DNA of 64,000 nt from CAIWHR01 sp963813415 (GCA_963813415.1 CAWEYW010000001.1:62001-126000), one strand, 5' to 3'; numbered from the stretch's first letter, positions 43,783-54,100 are shown. The notes: generated by a model not told the origin, from the letters alone. Program-made: numbers and translations.

Positions 43783-44769
43783 ATGTTCATCACGCTGCCG
43801 CTGCGGCGCGCTTTCCTGCTGGGCTTGCTGGCCGTTGCCGCCATGCCACCGTCGGCCGGTGCCCAAGGCACCTATCCCGACCACCCGATCCGCTTCGTCG
43901 TGCCGTTTCCGCCGGGCGGCGGCGCGGACAATCTCGCGCGTGCCATCGTGCCCAAGGCCGCGCAGATCCTCGGCCAAGCGATCGTCATCGAGAACAAGCC
44001 GGGGGCGGGCGGCAACATCGGCGCCAGCGAAGTGGCGCGCGCCGCGCCGGACGGCTACACGCTCCTGCAGGGCACGAATGGCACGCACGGCATCAACCAG
44101 GCGCTGTATGCGAAGACGGGCTTCGATCCCCTCAAGGACTTCGTTCCCGTCGCGCGCTTCACGATCATTCCGGCGATGCTGGTGGTGATCCCCAGCATTC
44201 CGGCGAACAACGTGCGCGAGCTCGTCAGCTACATCAAGGCGAATCCCGGCAAGGTATCGTTCGCCTCCGCGGGCAACGGCACCACGTCACACCTTGCCGG
44301 AGTGCTGTTCAAGAATCTCACCGGCACGGACATCGAGCACATCCCGTACAAGGGCGGCGGTCCGGCCATGGCCGGATTGCTCGGCGGCGAGGTGCAGATG
44401 ATGATCGACCTCATGGTGAACGTGTACCCGCAGGTGAAGGCCGGAAGGCTCAAGGGCCTTGCGGTGACGACCCACCAGCGCGTGCCCACGGTGCCGGACG
44501 TGCCGACCATCGAGGAATCCGGCGTACCGGGATTCGAGATCGTCGCGTCCGATGGCGTGTACGCGCCCGCCGGCACGCCGCGGGCGATCGTCGACAAGCT
44601 GAATGCGGCGTTTCGCCAGGCGCTGCAGGATCCGCAAGTTCGGGAAAACCTCGTGTCGCGCGGCGCTTTTCCGGTGCCCGGCACGCCGGAGGACCTCGCC
44701 CAGCACGTCGCCCACGAGTACCCGATGTGGATCAAGCTCGTGAAGGATTCGGGTGCCAAGGTCGACTGA
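43783..44769 (+). CDS. Bug/TctC-family periplasmic solute receptor
   Basis: The 328-residue protein has a signal peptide (ends near AGA, residue 27). It has the Bug signature: YPDHPIRFVVPFPPGGGADNLAR, VIENKPGAGGNIGASEVAR and HIPYKGGGPAM. These tripartite tricarboxylate transporter receptors bind carboxylates; many copies in Burkholderiales are orphans without TctAB, as here. It overlaps the next gene's operon (4 bases to a GTG start), suggesting its ligand is the substrate of that enzyme, which is inference. Confidence 0.94.
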   Translation: MFITLPLRRAFLLGLLAVAAMPPSAGAQGTYPDHPIRFVVPFPPGGGADNLARAIVPKAAQILGQAIVIENKPGAGGNIGASEVARAAPDGYTLLQGTNGTHGINQALYAKTGFDPLKDFVPVARFTIIPAMLVVIPSIPANNVRELVSYIKANPGKVSFASAGNGTTSHLAGVLFKNLTGTDIEHIPYKGGGPAMAGLLGGEVQMMIDLMVNVYPQVKAGRLKGLAVTTHQRVPTVPDVPTIEESGVPGFEIVASDGVYAPAGTPRAIVDKLNAAFRQALQDPQVRENLVSRGAFPVPGTPEDLAQHVAHEYPMWIKLVKDSGAKVD

Positions 44770-44773
44770 CGCC

Positions 44774-45934
44774 GTGACCGAGGCGCCCGGCCACGGGTTC
44801 GCCGGCCTGCCGCCGGCGCCGCGCGCCGCGCTGACGGAAACGCGGCACTGGTTCCAGGCACTGGAGAACTTCTGCCGCGTGTTCGCGATCCGCCGGGGCG
44901 AGCGCGTGCTGATGCTCACGGACCCCCTGCTCGACCCCCGCGTGGTGGATGCAATCAGCGGCCTTGCGCAGGCGCGCGGGGCCACGGTCAATGTGTTCAT
45001 GGCGCACACCACCACCCTGTCGGCCATCCCGGAGGAGATCAAGCCGCTGCTTGCGCAGGCGCAGTTCGTCGTCTCGACGTGGTTCTGCTCGATCGAGGAC
45101 CCGTTCAACGTCGCGCTGCGCCAGGCCGGCCAGCGCTGGGTGAAGATCACCTATTTCCGCGACCTCGATCTGCTGCACACGCCGCAGGCGCGCTTCCCGC
45201 TCGACGTGCTCGGCGAGATCGTCCGCGCCACCGCGCGCCGCTTTCCGGCAGGCACCGACTTCACGCTGCGCTTCACCGACGCGCGCGGCAGCGACCTCGC
45301 CATTCCCTACACCGCGGCGATGCGCGATGCCATGTTCGCCGGCAATCGCTGGCGCGGTCGGATGACCGCGGACGAGCCCGGCTGCTACGTGCATTACCTG
45401 CCGACGCATGGCCCCAATTTCTGGGACAGCACGGCGATGCGCAACGACACCCGCGCGGAGATCGCCATCGACGGCGTGCTATATCCGGAGTGGGCGATCG
45501 GCTTTGCCCAGCCGTTTGTGGAGCGCATCGCGGTGGTGTTCGAGCGCCGGCGCGTGGTCGAGGTCCGCGGCAACTCGGACGAGGCGCGGATCCTGCGCGA
45601 GATGCTCCTCGGCGGGATCCTGATCGAAGGCGGCGGCTGCGGCTTCAACCCCAAGGCGCCACGGCACGTCATCTATCCCGCGGGTTCGAACGCTCCGGGC
45701 GCGCTGCATTTCGGGATCGATCTCGCGCGGCCGTCCGACTACATCCGGCGCACGATGCCGCAATGGGAAGAGCCGCCGGTGCACCAGGATCTGATCGCCT
45801 TCGACATGACGGTGACGGCAGGCGGGCACACCGTCGTCGACGGCGGATTCCTCGCGGCACTGCGCGATCCTGACGTCGTCGCCGCGGCAGCACGGTATGG
45901 TGATCCCCTGGACGTGCTCGAGGGCACGGCCTGA
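44774..45934 (+). CDS. NicX/aminopeptidase M29-like enzyme
   Basis: The 386-residue protein resembles 2,5-dihydroxypyridine 5,6-dioxygenase (NicX) and related M29-like proteins: RRGERVLMLTD, FVVSTWFCS, GSDLAIPYTAAM, and later PGALHFGIDLA and GGHTVVDGGF, which supply His/Asp residues suited to an Fe(II) or zinc site. The GTG start sits four bases after the Bug stop (a longer GTG 44753 start would overlap it). A role in pyridine or aromatic ring cleavage is plausible but unproven. Confidence 0.65.
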   Translation: MTEAPGHGFAGLPPAPRAALTETRHWFQALENFCRVFAIRRGERVLMLTDPLLDPRVVDAISGLAQARGATVNVFMAHTTTLSAIPEEIKPLLAQAQFVVSTWFCSIEDPFNVALRQAGQRWVKITYFRDLDLLHTPQARFPLDVLGEIVRATARRFPAGTDFTLRFTDARGSDLAIPYTAAMRDAMFAGNRWRGRMTADEPGCYVHYLPTHGPNFWDSTAMRNDTRAEIAIDGVLYPEWAIGFAQPFVERIAVVFERRRVVEVRGNSDEARILREMLLGGILIEGGGCGFNPKAPRHVIYPAGSNAPGALHFGIDLARPSDYIRRTMPQWEEPPVHQDLIAFDMTVTAGGHTVVDGGFLAALRDPDVVAAAARYGDPLDVLEGTA

Positions 45935-45952
45935 TCGTTCACGGAGATCGCG

Positions 45953-46441
45953 ATGTGGGAAGTCGTGGCGGCGACGGTGCAGGACGAGTTTGCGGACGCG
46001 CGCGATGCCGCGCAACTGACGCGCGTCGTCGTGCGGATCGTCCTCGCCATCGCACTCTCCGCGCTGCTCGGCTACGACCGCGAGCGTCAGAACCGCAGTG
46101 CCGGCCTGCGCACCCACATGCTGGTCGCCCTTGGCGTGGCGCTCGGCGTCGTCGCCGCCCAGCAATCGGGCGTCGATGCGAGTCGCGTCATTCAGGGCAT
46201 GTTCGCCGGCATCGGGTTCCTGGGCGCCGGAGCGATCCTCAAGCAACCTGACAAGCTGCAGGTGCAAGGGCTGACCACGGCGGCCAGCATCTGGGCCACG
46301 GCGGCGATTGCGACTGCAGCGGGCCTGGGTCGCGACGCGACCGCCGTGCTCGCCACCCTGCTGGCGCTCCTGATCCTGACGGTGATGCGGCGGCTGGAGC
46401 GGCCGGCGCACGACGCTGCACAACCCGGGCACCAACGCTGA
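45953..46441 (+). CDS. MgtC/SapB family membrane protein
   Basis: The 162-residue protein is an MgtC N-terminal domain: VRIVLAIALSALLGYDRERQNRSAGLRTHMLVALG, FAGIGFLGAGAILKQ and GLTTAASIWATAAI. Four transmembrane helices; it lacks the cytosolic C-terminal domain of true MgtC. Its TGA overlaps the ATG of the next gene (TGATG), so they are co-translated. Confidence 0.92.
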   Translation: MWEVVAATVQDEFADARDAAQLTRVVVRIVLAIALSALLGYDRERQNRSAGLRTHMLVALGVALGVVAAQQSGVDASRVIQGMFAGIGFLGAGAILKQPDKLQVQGLTTAASIWATAAIATAAGLGRDATAVLATLLALLILTVMRRLERPAHDAAQPGHQR

Positions 46442-47508
46442 TGGCCCTCTTCGGCATCGAGCCGCGCGCGGCGCGAGTCACCTGGACGGTCGCGCTCGTT
46501 GCGGGTGCGCTCTATGCGCTCTACCTGGTGCGCACGACGCTCTTCGTCTTTACGCTGGCCGCCTTCCTCTCCTACATGATGGCCCCGCTCGTGCGACGGC
46601 TCGAGCATGCGCGTCATGGCCGGTCCCGGCGCACGCTCGCGGTGGCGACCGCCTTCGCACTGGTAATGGTCGTCATCGCGGTGCTCGCGGCAATCGCCGG
46701 GCCGGTGGTATCGGCGCAGTTCTCGCAACTGGGCGAGCAGCTGCCGGATCTCGCCCGGCGCGTGCACACCGGCGATGTGCCGTTGCCGGGGATCCTCGAG
46801 CCCTGGCGCGAGCGCATGAACGCCATCGTCGCGCAAGGGCTCGAAGGGGCGACGCGCAGCGCGGTGCCGTTCGCGCAACGCGTGGCGCATGGCGCGACCG
46901 CGCTTGCGGGCAATCTCGTCTACATCGTCCTGGTGCCCATTCTGGCGTTCCTGTTCCTCAAGGATGGGCCCGCCATGCGCGATGCACTGATCCGGTGGCT
47001 CGCGCCCATCGCGCGCGGCGCAACGCTGCACGGGATCGTGGACCAGCTGCACGAGAGCCTGGGACAGTATGTCCGGGCGCTCGGCCTGCTCGCACTCGCC
47101 ACGTTCGCGGCCTACGGCGCGTTTTTCATGATTGCCGGCGTGCCATATGGCATCGTGCTCGCCGCAATTGCCGCACTGCTCGAATTCATTCCACTGATCG
47201 GACCGCTCACCGCGATCGGGCTGGCCCTGATCGTTGCGGCCATCGCGGGTTACGGGCACCTGCTCTGGATGGTCGGCTTCTTTGCGGTGTATCGCAGCGT
47301 GCAGGACTATGTGCTCGCGCCGCGGCTCATGGGCGGCGGTCTCGAGCTGCACCCCGCACTCGTCATCTTCGGGTTCCTCGCCGGCGAGCAGCTTGGCGGC
47401 GTGGCGGGCATGTTCCTGTCCGTGCCGGTGCTCGCGACGCTGGTGATCATCGTGCGCTACACCGCGCAACGCGAGCAGCAAACCAACACCAAGCCGGTCA
47501 CCAAGTAA
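46441..47508 (+). CDS. AI-2E family transporter (PerM-like)
   Basis: The 355-residue membrane protein has about seven hydrophobic segments with the family hallmarks TLFVFTLAAFLSYMMAPLVRRLE, LVPILAFLFLKDGPAM and AALLEFIPLIGPLTAIG. Despite the name, most members export unknown solutes or ions. It overlaps the MgtC gene by one base. A short intergenic space without a terminator separates it from the truncated reductase on the other strand. Confidence 0.93.
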   Translation: MALFGIEPRAARVTWTVALVAGALYALYLVRTTLFVFTLAAFLSYMMAPLVRRLEHARHGRSRRTLAVATAFALVMVVIAVLAAIAGPVVSAQFSQLGEQLPDLARRVHTGDVPLPGILEPWRERMNAIVAQGLEGATRSAVPFAQRVAHGATALAGNLVYIVLVPILAFLFLKDGPAMRDALIRWLAPIARGATLHGIVDQLHESLGQYVRALGLLALATFAAYGAFFMIAGVPYGIVLAAIAALLEFIPLIGPLTAIGLALIVAAIAGYGHLLWMVGFFAVYRSVQDYVLAPRLMGGGLELHPALVIFGFLAGEQLGGVAGMFLSVPVLATLVIIVRYTAQREQQTNTKPVTK

Positions 47509-47559
47509 GCGCGGCGGCGCGGCCGGTGGCATTGTGCAACTGCCCGGCTCGATGACGCG

Positions 47560-47916
47560 CTAGGCTGCGGGCTCCGCGCCCGCCCAGGCATCAACGAGCA
47601 ACGCCATGGCCTTGCCGAGACCGGTCGTCGAGCCCCCGCCGAAGGCCACCACGCCGTCCGCTTCGTGCTCGCGGGCATATTCCAGCGCACGCTCGGTCAC
47701 GGCGATCGGCGTGTGCATCGTTGCCCCGGCGAACACGCCCGCAGCGCGGTCGCCAAGCGATTCCGCCAGGCGGCGCGCGTCACCTTCGCGCGTCGGCGTG
47801 CACAGCACGAGCGCGCGCCGGATGCCGAGCGCGACCGCCTCGTCGCGTACCCGCGCTGTCGTATCGAACCCGAACACGACGCGTGCCGGCCGTCCCACGT
47901 ATACGAAGCTCTGCAT
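47560..47916 (-). pseudogene. Truncated maleylacetate reductase (N-terminal domain only)
   Basis: 118 residues match the NAD-binding domain of maleylacetate reductase: FVYVGRPARVVFGFDTTARV, ALVLCTPTREGDARRLAESLGDRAAGVF and GVVAFGGGSTTGLGKAMAL. An intact enzyme has about 350 residues, with a C-terminal iron/zinc domain that is absent. The frame runs on into DAWAGAEPAA and a TAG. Its ATG overlaps the dioxygenase stop (TGATG), the normal position for this pair in hydroxyquinol operons, so function was probably lost recently. Confidence 0.8.
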
Positions 47917-48782
47917 CAGGCGCGCACCAGGGCGAAGTCGTAGTCCACCTGCTGGAACGGTCCGTCGAAACCGGCTGCGCGGATGCGCTCCGGATCGGAC
48001 ATGAGTCGAGGGGTGACGACGAGGCTGTCCTTCACGCCAAACACGGCGTCGCTATCGAGGTAAGGATCGCCCGCCATGAAAAGATGCGTGACGATGCTGC
48101 GAAAACCCGGTGCGCCGAGCATGAAGTGCACGTGCGCCGGCCGGAACGGGTGCCGGCCCGCAGCCTTCAGGAGATCGCCCACGGGTCCGTCGTCCGGGAT
48201 GGGATACGAGCTCGGCTTGACGGTGCGAAACCAGTAGCGGCCATCGGCGCCGGTCGTGAACACGCCGCGCAGGTTCATCGATGGCTGCTGCGGATCCTGC
48301 ACGTCGTAGAAGCCGTTCGGCGCTGCCTGCCACACGTCCAGCGTGGCGCCTCCGATCGCTGCTCCGGCGGCATCGAGCACGCGTCCGGTCATGAGCATCG
48401 GCTCGCCCTTGCCGTCGCGCGAAATCGAGCTGCCCATCGCCATCGTTGCGGCGCCCGGCACGTAGAACGGTCCGAGCACGGTGCTCTCCGTGCCGCCGCC
48501 TTCGCGGCGATGATTGATCGCATCGACCAGCATCGAAACGCCCAGCACATCGGAGAGCAGGATGAATTCCTGCCGCGATGCGCTGCACGTCTGGCCGGTG
48601 CGCGTCAGGAATTCGATGGCCCGGGTCCACTCCTCGCGCGTGGGCTCGAGCTCACGCACGAGCGCGTGCACATGACGCACGACGGCGTCGAGGATCGCGC
48701 GCGTACGCACGTCCGCGGCGGCGGCGTGCCGCCCGCTGACGACCTCGGTGGCATTGCTCTCACTGAAGAGCGGTCCGCCCAT
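47916..48782 (-). CDS. Intradiol ring-cleavage dioxygenase, hydroxyquinol 1,2-dioxygenase type
   Basis: The 288-residue Fe(III) dioxygenase has the N-terminal helical dimer domain (residues 1-100) and the catalytic barrel: VLGPFYVPGA (first Tyr), RYWFRTVKPSSYPIPDDG (Tyr), HPFRPAHVHFMLGAPGF with two His. It fits hydroxyquinol/catechol dioxygenases. Followed directly by a maleylacetate reductase fragment, so it probably cleaves hydroxyquinol to maleylacetate. It ends the operon that starts with the zinc alcohol dehydrogenase. Confidence 0.88.
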   Translation of the reverse strand: MGGPLFSESNATEVVSGRHAAAADVRTRAILDAVVRHVHALVRELEPTREEWTRAIEFLTRTGQTCSASRQEFILLSDVLGVSMLVDAINHRREGGGTESTVLGPFYVPGAATMAMGSSISRDGKGEPMLMTGRVLDAAGAAIGGATLDVWQAAPNGFYDVQDPQQPSMNLRGVFTTGADGRYWFRTVKPSSYPIPDDGPVGDLLKAAGRHPFRPAHVHFMLGAPGFRSIVTHLFMAGDPYLDSDAVFGVKDSLVVTPRLMSDPERIRAAGFDGPFQQVDYDFALVRA

Positions 48783-48802
48783 GTTCTCCTCCGCCAATGT
48801 GC

Positions 48803-49411
48803 TCAGCGCGCGAGCGGCTTGCCGGCCAGCCAGGCCGCGCCGTCGGCATACAGGCGCTCGACCTCGGGACCCTTGAGCTGCGGCATGTCGCGCTTGACCG
48901 CAAACCCGATCCGCGTCTGGGCATAGGCGAGATGCCGGTAGCCTTCCGGGAATTGCGCGAGCAGCCCCGGATCGAGGGCGGGATGCGCTGCCGGGTCCAG
49001 CGGATCGAGCCGGTCTTTCTCGTAGATCGGTTGGCGCAGCACGATCGCCCAGCGGCCGTGCCGCTGCTCGAAGAAATCGTAGAAGCGTCCGGTACAGACC
49101 ACGTCGCAGCGCACCCCATCGACGTCGGCGCGTTGCGAGATCGTCATCTTGGTCTGCGCGATCGCCCGGCCGCCCTCGATGTCGATCGTCGAGCCGCCGA
49201 GAAAGTGCAGGATGCTGACGCCGCGGTCCCATCCTTCGCGGCTGACCGTGATGAACCGTTCGGCCGGCCCCTGAAACCACGTGGCCATCATGCGCCCATC
49301 GTCGTGCCAGACGCTGCGGAAGCGTTCCCAATCGCCCGCGTCGCGCCATAGCGCCCAGTTCTCCACCACCTCACGAATGCGCAGGCGATCGATCATCGTC
49401 GTGTCCATCAT
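48803..49411 (-). CDS. NTF2/SnoaL-like protein
   Basis: The 202-residue protein has the SnoaL-type fold: RLRIREVVENWALWRDAGDWERF, VWHDDGRMMATWFQGP, GRFYDFFEQRHGRW. A C-terminal extension of 50 residues is unusual. Such proteins can be small cyclases, isomerases or ring-hydroxylase beta-subunit-like; substrate unknown. It lies between the EthD-like protein and the dioxygenase, in the same operon (20 bases to the latter). GGGGAG precedes the ATG. Confidence 0.8.
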   Translation of the reverse strand: MMDTTMIDRLRIREVVENWALWRDAGDWERFRSVWHDDGRMMATWFQGPAERFITVSREGWDRGVSILHFLGGSTIDIEGGRAIAQTKMTISQRADVDGVRCDVVCTGRFYDFFEQRHGRWAIVLRQPIYEKDRLDPLDPAAHPALDPGLLAQFPEGYRHLAYAQTRIGFAVKRDMPQLKGPEVERLYADGAAWLAGKPLAR

Positions 49412-49451
49412 CGTGCTTCTCCCCAGCCGCGTGCGTTCATGGTGGTGTTCG

Positions 49452-50129
49452 TCAAGCGGTGCCGGTCACCGCGTCGGCCAGACGGCGGTCGTGCAGGTAG
49501 CGAAGCTCGTAGCACCCCGCTCCGCCGGCGCCGTCCATGGGCCCGAGTTGCGCCAGCACAGCGGCCTGCACCTGCCGCGCTTCGCTCGGGCTGTAACACT
49601 CGAGCAGCAACACGGCGGCGACGGGCTCCGTGTCCGCACGGCTCACCCACGCCGGGGCCGTCGCATGCGCGTCGGCGACACCCCAATGCACGCCCACGAT
49701 GCCGGGCAGATTCTGGCAGTCGTGCACCAGTGCTGCCATCTGCGCGGGCGTCCGCGACTGGTCGAAGCGCAGCGTGACCAGTGCCCCACCCACGCCCGTG
49801 CTGCGCGAGGACCGCGCCACACACGCGGCCCGCAGAAATCGCCGCAGGCGTGGCCGCATCGCTTGCGACCACGCCGTGGGATCGCGCACGAGCTGCCGGT
49901 ACGCGGCGCTCTCGAGCACGGCGAGGTCCGCGAGCTCGTAAAGCGTGAAATAGCGATGCACGGCGGTTGCCACGTCCGCCATCGCGGCGTAGCGCCGCCC
50001 GGCGAAAATCCCGGGAACACGCACGCGCTCCGGCACATGCTCGCGCGTGTGCCACGCGTCGTATTCGCGTTCATGGCCGGGGGCGACGTCGTTCCACAGC
50101 GCCAGGAACGCCTCTCCCTGCAGGCTCAT
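49452..50129 (-). CDS. EthD-like dimeric alpha/beta-barrel protein
   Basis: The 225-residue protein begins FLALWNDVAPGHEREYDAWHTREHVPERVRVPGI, the pattern of DUF4286/EthD-like barrels with a repeated half (AALVTLRFDQSRTP ... VLLLECYSPSEA). Small barrels of this kind often bind aromatic or quinone ligands. Its ATG overlaps the ADH stop (ATGA), so it is translationally coupled to it. Exact function unknown. Confidence 0.7.
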   Translation of the reverse strand: MSLQGEAFLALWNDVAPGHEREYDAWHTREHVPERVRVPGIFAGRRYAAMADVATAVHRYFTLYELADLAVLESAAYRQLVRDPTAWSQAMRPRLRRFLRAACVARSSRSTGVGGALVTLRFDQSRTPAQMAALVHDCQNLPGIVGVHWGVADAHATAPAWVSRADTEPVAAVLLLECYSPSEARQVQAAVLAQLGPMDGAGGAGCYELRYLHDRRLADAVTGTA

Positions 50130-51163
50130 TGCGGGAAGACCATCACCTTCGACGCCGCCCGGGCATGGGCGATGCGAAAACCTTCCAGCGCGTCCCGCAG
50201 CGGCATGCGGTGCGTGATCATCGGCCGATACGCTTCCGGATCCGTCGCCAGGCGCGCGATCACCACGCGCCATTGCGCAGCAGCGGCACGATAGGAGCCG
50301 CGAATCTGCAGCGTGCTGCGCACCAGCCGCGTGAGGTCGATCGTGGCAGGAGCGGCGTGGATACCCGAAATGACCAGGATGCCGCCAGGGCGGAGCAGCG
50401 CGAGCGCGCCATCGACCACGCCGGGCGCGCCCGTGGCCTCGAACACGCGATCGAAAGGGTTCGCTTCGCCGGCAGCGGCGAGTGCGTCGGGAAGGGTGCC
50501 GTTGCCGACGTCCACCACCCGCGTGAAGCCGAGCGTGCGCACCGTCCGGAGCCGCTCTGCGTCGTCACGCCCGACGATGACGATCTCGGCGGCGCCGGCG
50601 TGGCGTGCCGCCATCGCGATCGCCTGGCCGATGGTGCCGGGGCCGAGCACCAGGATGCGATCGCCTTCTGCGACGTCACCGACACGGACTGCTTCGGCTC
50701 CGACGGTGAGTGGCTCGCACAACGCGGCAAGCTCGGCATCGAGCGTCGGCGGCACGGCTACGCAGTTGCGTGCCGGCACGATGACTGCCTGCGCGAAAGC
50801 CCCAGGCCGCGTGATGCCGATACCGCGCCGCTGCTGACACCGATCATGCCGCCCCGCCGTGCACGCGGGGCACGTGCCACAGGTCACCGAGGGCATGACG
50901 GTGACGAGATCGCCAGGCGCGAGCGCGTCGACACCCGGCCCGGTCGCGCGTACGCGTGCCGCGAACTCGTGCCCGATCGTCACCGGCAGCGCACTCGCCA
51001 TGAACCGGTAGTTGCGCGTCCAGTGATCGATGTGCAGATCGGTGCCGCACACGCCGACCGCCGCCACATCGAGCAGCACCTCTCCGCCGCCCGGCGCAGC
51101 GGGCGCAGGCACCTCCGCGAGCGAGAGTCCCGCAGATGCACTGGTCTTCTGCAATGCGAGCAT
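50126..51163 (-). CDS. Zinc-dependent alcohol dehydrogenase (MDR)
   Basis: The 345-residue enzyme has the catalytic zinc ligands CGTDLH and GHEF, the structural zinc lobe CGTCPACTAGRHDRC, and a Rossmann motif VLGPGTIGQAIAMA. Threonine/sorbitol-dehydrogenase-like. It starts a five-gene run to the truncated maleylacetate reductase. It could oxidise an alcohol or an aromatic intermediate. Lhr lies 34 bases upstream in the same orientation, so read-through is possible. Confidence 0.92.
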   Translation of the reverse strand: MLALQKTSASAGLSLAEVPAPAAPGGGEVLLDVAAVGVCGTDLHIDHWTRNYRFMASALPVTIGHEFAARVRATGPGVDALAPGDLVTVMPSVTCGTCPACTAGRHDRCQQRRGIGITRPGAFAQAVIVPARNCVAVPPTLDAELAALCEPLTVGAEAVRVGDVAEGDRILVLGPGTIGQAIAMAARHAGAAEIVIVGRDDAERLRTVRTLGFTRVVDVGNGTLPDALAAAGEANPFDRVFEATGAPGVVDGALALLRPGGILVISGIHAAPATIDLTRLVRSTLQIRGSYRAAAAQWRVVIARLATDPEAYRPMITHRMPLRDALEGFRIAHARAASKVMVFPQ

Positions 51164-51197
51164 CGGCTTCCTTATGCAGAGGAGATGAGCGCGAACA

Positions 51198-54100
51198 TCA
51201 CCGCAAATAGGCAAGCAGCGGCGACCCTGGCTGCCGCCTGATCAGCAGATCTTCCGCAACTCGCGCTTCCGCGGGTGCGAGCGTTTCGTACCACTGGATC
51301 TCGCTCGCCACGAGCGCCGCCACGGCAATGCCATCGCGGTAGAGCACGCGATTGCCGGCAAGCGCCGGCACCTTCGCCCCGGGCAGCACGATACCGGCCA
51401 GATTGAGCGGATCGGCGCCGCTCACCGAGAGCAACACGCCGCTCGCAGCCGACCGACGCACTTCGCGCAAAAGGTCGACCGCTTCCGGAAGCGCGAACTG
51501 CTCGCCCGACACGCCGGCCACGAAGCGTCCGCCGCGCAGGTCGCCCCGTGCTTCGAGACGCCGCAGCACCCGCAGCAGATCGCGCCATGGCGGCAGCCAG
51601 GACGCTTCGCGCTGCAGCAGGCGCCAGTACACCACGCCATAGCGACGCAGCAGGCTCCCGACCAGATGCTCGAGCAGCTCCTGGCGCCGCTCTTCCGCTT
51701 CCAGCGACGAGCCATTTGCGAGGGCGTTGGCACGCCGGATCACCGACCATCGCCCCGCATCCTCCACGCCGAACATCGTCTTGCGCCGGCGCTTGCCGCC
51801 ATGCAGCGGCTTGCGCTTTTCCGAGGGTGTGAGCAGCGCGCGCAGCCCGGTGAAGCTGTCGGAGCTGACGAGCCCCGCCGCCACCAGCTCGGCCAGGGCT
51901 TGCTCGAGCTGCGTGCGCAGCACTCCCGTGCCGTCGAGGATCTCGTCATGAAACGAGGCGCCATGGCTGCGCAGATATTCAAGGACCATCTGCGCCCGCG
52001 CACTCACGTTCTGCGCGTCGGGCGCGGCGCTCGGCGCCGCGCGCATCCACACGGCAGCGGCCCGCCGCGGCAGCAGTGTCACCGGCGTCGTACGGATCGG
52101 ACCGGTGTTGACCGCCCCGGCCTGCGGTGGAGTGAGTCGCGTCCATACCGCGCGCCCGGACAGGCACAAGTCGTCGAGCCACGTGAAATCGTAGTCCTCG
52201 AGACGCGCCGGCAGAATCTCCGCTTCCCAGGCTGCGGCCGGCGCTTCGAAGCCCTGGAGCTGGGCGATGACGGCATCGAGGGCATCGGGACCCTGGCGGC
52301 GCTCGCTCGGCACCACGTGCTGCCAGCGAAACAGGAAGCGCATGAAATCCTGTGACGTGACGGGCTCGATCTCCTGCCGCAGGCGCTTGACGGTGTAGCG
52401 ATGGATGCGGGCGAGCAACGTACGGTCACACCACTCCGCTGCACTTGCATCCGGCGTGAAGAAGCCGCGCATGACCACCCCTTCGGCAGTCAGGCGCGCG
52501 AGAGCGGCCTCGATGTCGCCAAGCTCCACGCCCATCGAGGCGGCGAGTGCGGGTGCCATGGTCGGTCCGAGGGCTTCGATGCGGCTGCGTACCAGAGCGG
52601 TGACGGCGTCCTCCCGCGACCACGAACGTGACGCAAATTCGGCAGGCGCGTCGATGACCGGCTGCATCGACAGGGCTGGATGCACGGATTGCAGCTGCGG
52701 CAGGCGCTCGGCGCTGCCCCAGAGCCGCAACGTATCGGGCGCAACAGCGTGCGGCCCCGCCGACCCGGGAATCGTCAGCTCCGTTGCCCGGCCGGCGCGC
52801 GCGAGCTCGCGCATCCAGTCGAGCCACTGGCTGCCACGCTGCACTTCCGCTCCGGTGATGAACCCGAGCCCTACCAGTGCGTCGTGCAACTCGTCGACAC
52901 TGACCGGCTCGGGCCACGCTTCGCCGCGCACGCGCTCGATGGCTGCCGCGTCGAGGCGGCCGAGATCGGCGGCCGTGGCCTCGTCGAGCCAGCGTCGGCT
53001 CATCACCGCCTGCGTGCGGCGCTCCTCGAGCGGCGCATCGTCGAGGTAGGCATAGGGCCGCGCCGTCAGGATCTCCAACGCCAGCGGCGAGGGCTGCGTC
53101 AGCTCGCGCGTCACGATTTCGACGGCGCCGCTTTCGAGGCTGCGCAGCAGGGTCTCGAGGCCTTCGATGTCCATCGCGTCGTAGAGGCAATCGTGGATGG
53201 CCTGGCGCACCAGCGGGTGGTCGGGGATCTCGCGTTCGCCGACGATGTTCTCGGCGCACGCGATCTGATCGGGAAAGACCGCGGCGATGAGGTCTTCGGC
53301 ACGCATGCGCTGCAGTGGCGCGGCGACCTTCTTGCCACCGCGAAAGCGCGGCAGCGCCAGCGACGTGGACGCGATCCATCGCCAGCGCGCGGTGAACATG
53401 GGCGAGGCCAGCAACGCCTGCACGAGCACCGCCCGCACCGAGCTCGAGTGCAGGTAGCGCGCGACCTCCTCCAGCGGAAAGCTGTGGCTCGTCGACAGCG
53501 ACAGCACGATGGCGTCCTCGGTGGCGGCGGCCTGCAGCTCGAAGTCGAACTTGAGGCAGAATCGTTTGCGCAGCGCCAAGCCCCAGGCGCGGTTGATGCG
53601 GCTGCCGAACGGCGAATGCACCACGAGCTGCATCCCGCCGGATTCGTCGAAAAAACGCTCCAGCACGATGCGCCGCTGCGTGGGCAGGCCGCCGAGCGCG
53701 GCGCGCGCCGCCGCCAGATAGTCGACGAGCTGCTCCATGCCGTCGCGCCCGACGCCGGTTTCGCGCACCAGAGCGTCGACGGCCGCGATCTTCGTCGGTT
53801 CCGCGTCGAGCGCGGCACTCACGCCATCACGCAGGCGCGATACCGCCAGCGACAGTTCGGTCGTGCGCCCGGGCGCCTCGCCCAGCCAGAAGGGAATGCT
53901 CGGCGGCTGGCCATGGGCATCCTCGACACGCACCCGCCCCGCTTCGATGCGCTGGATGCGATACGACGTGTTGCCGAGCTGGAAGATGTCGCCAGCGAGG
54001 CTTTCGACGGCGAAGTCCTCGTTGACGGTGCCGACGAGCTGTCCCGCGGGCTCGAGCACCACGTCGTAATCCGCGGTATCGGGGATGGCGCCGCCCGAGG

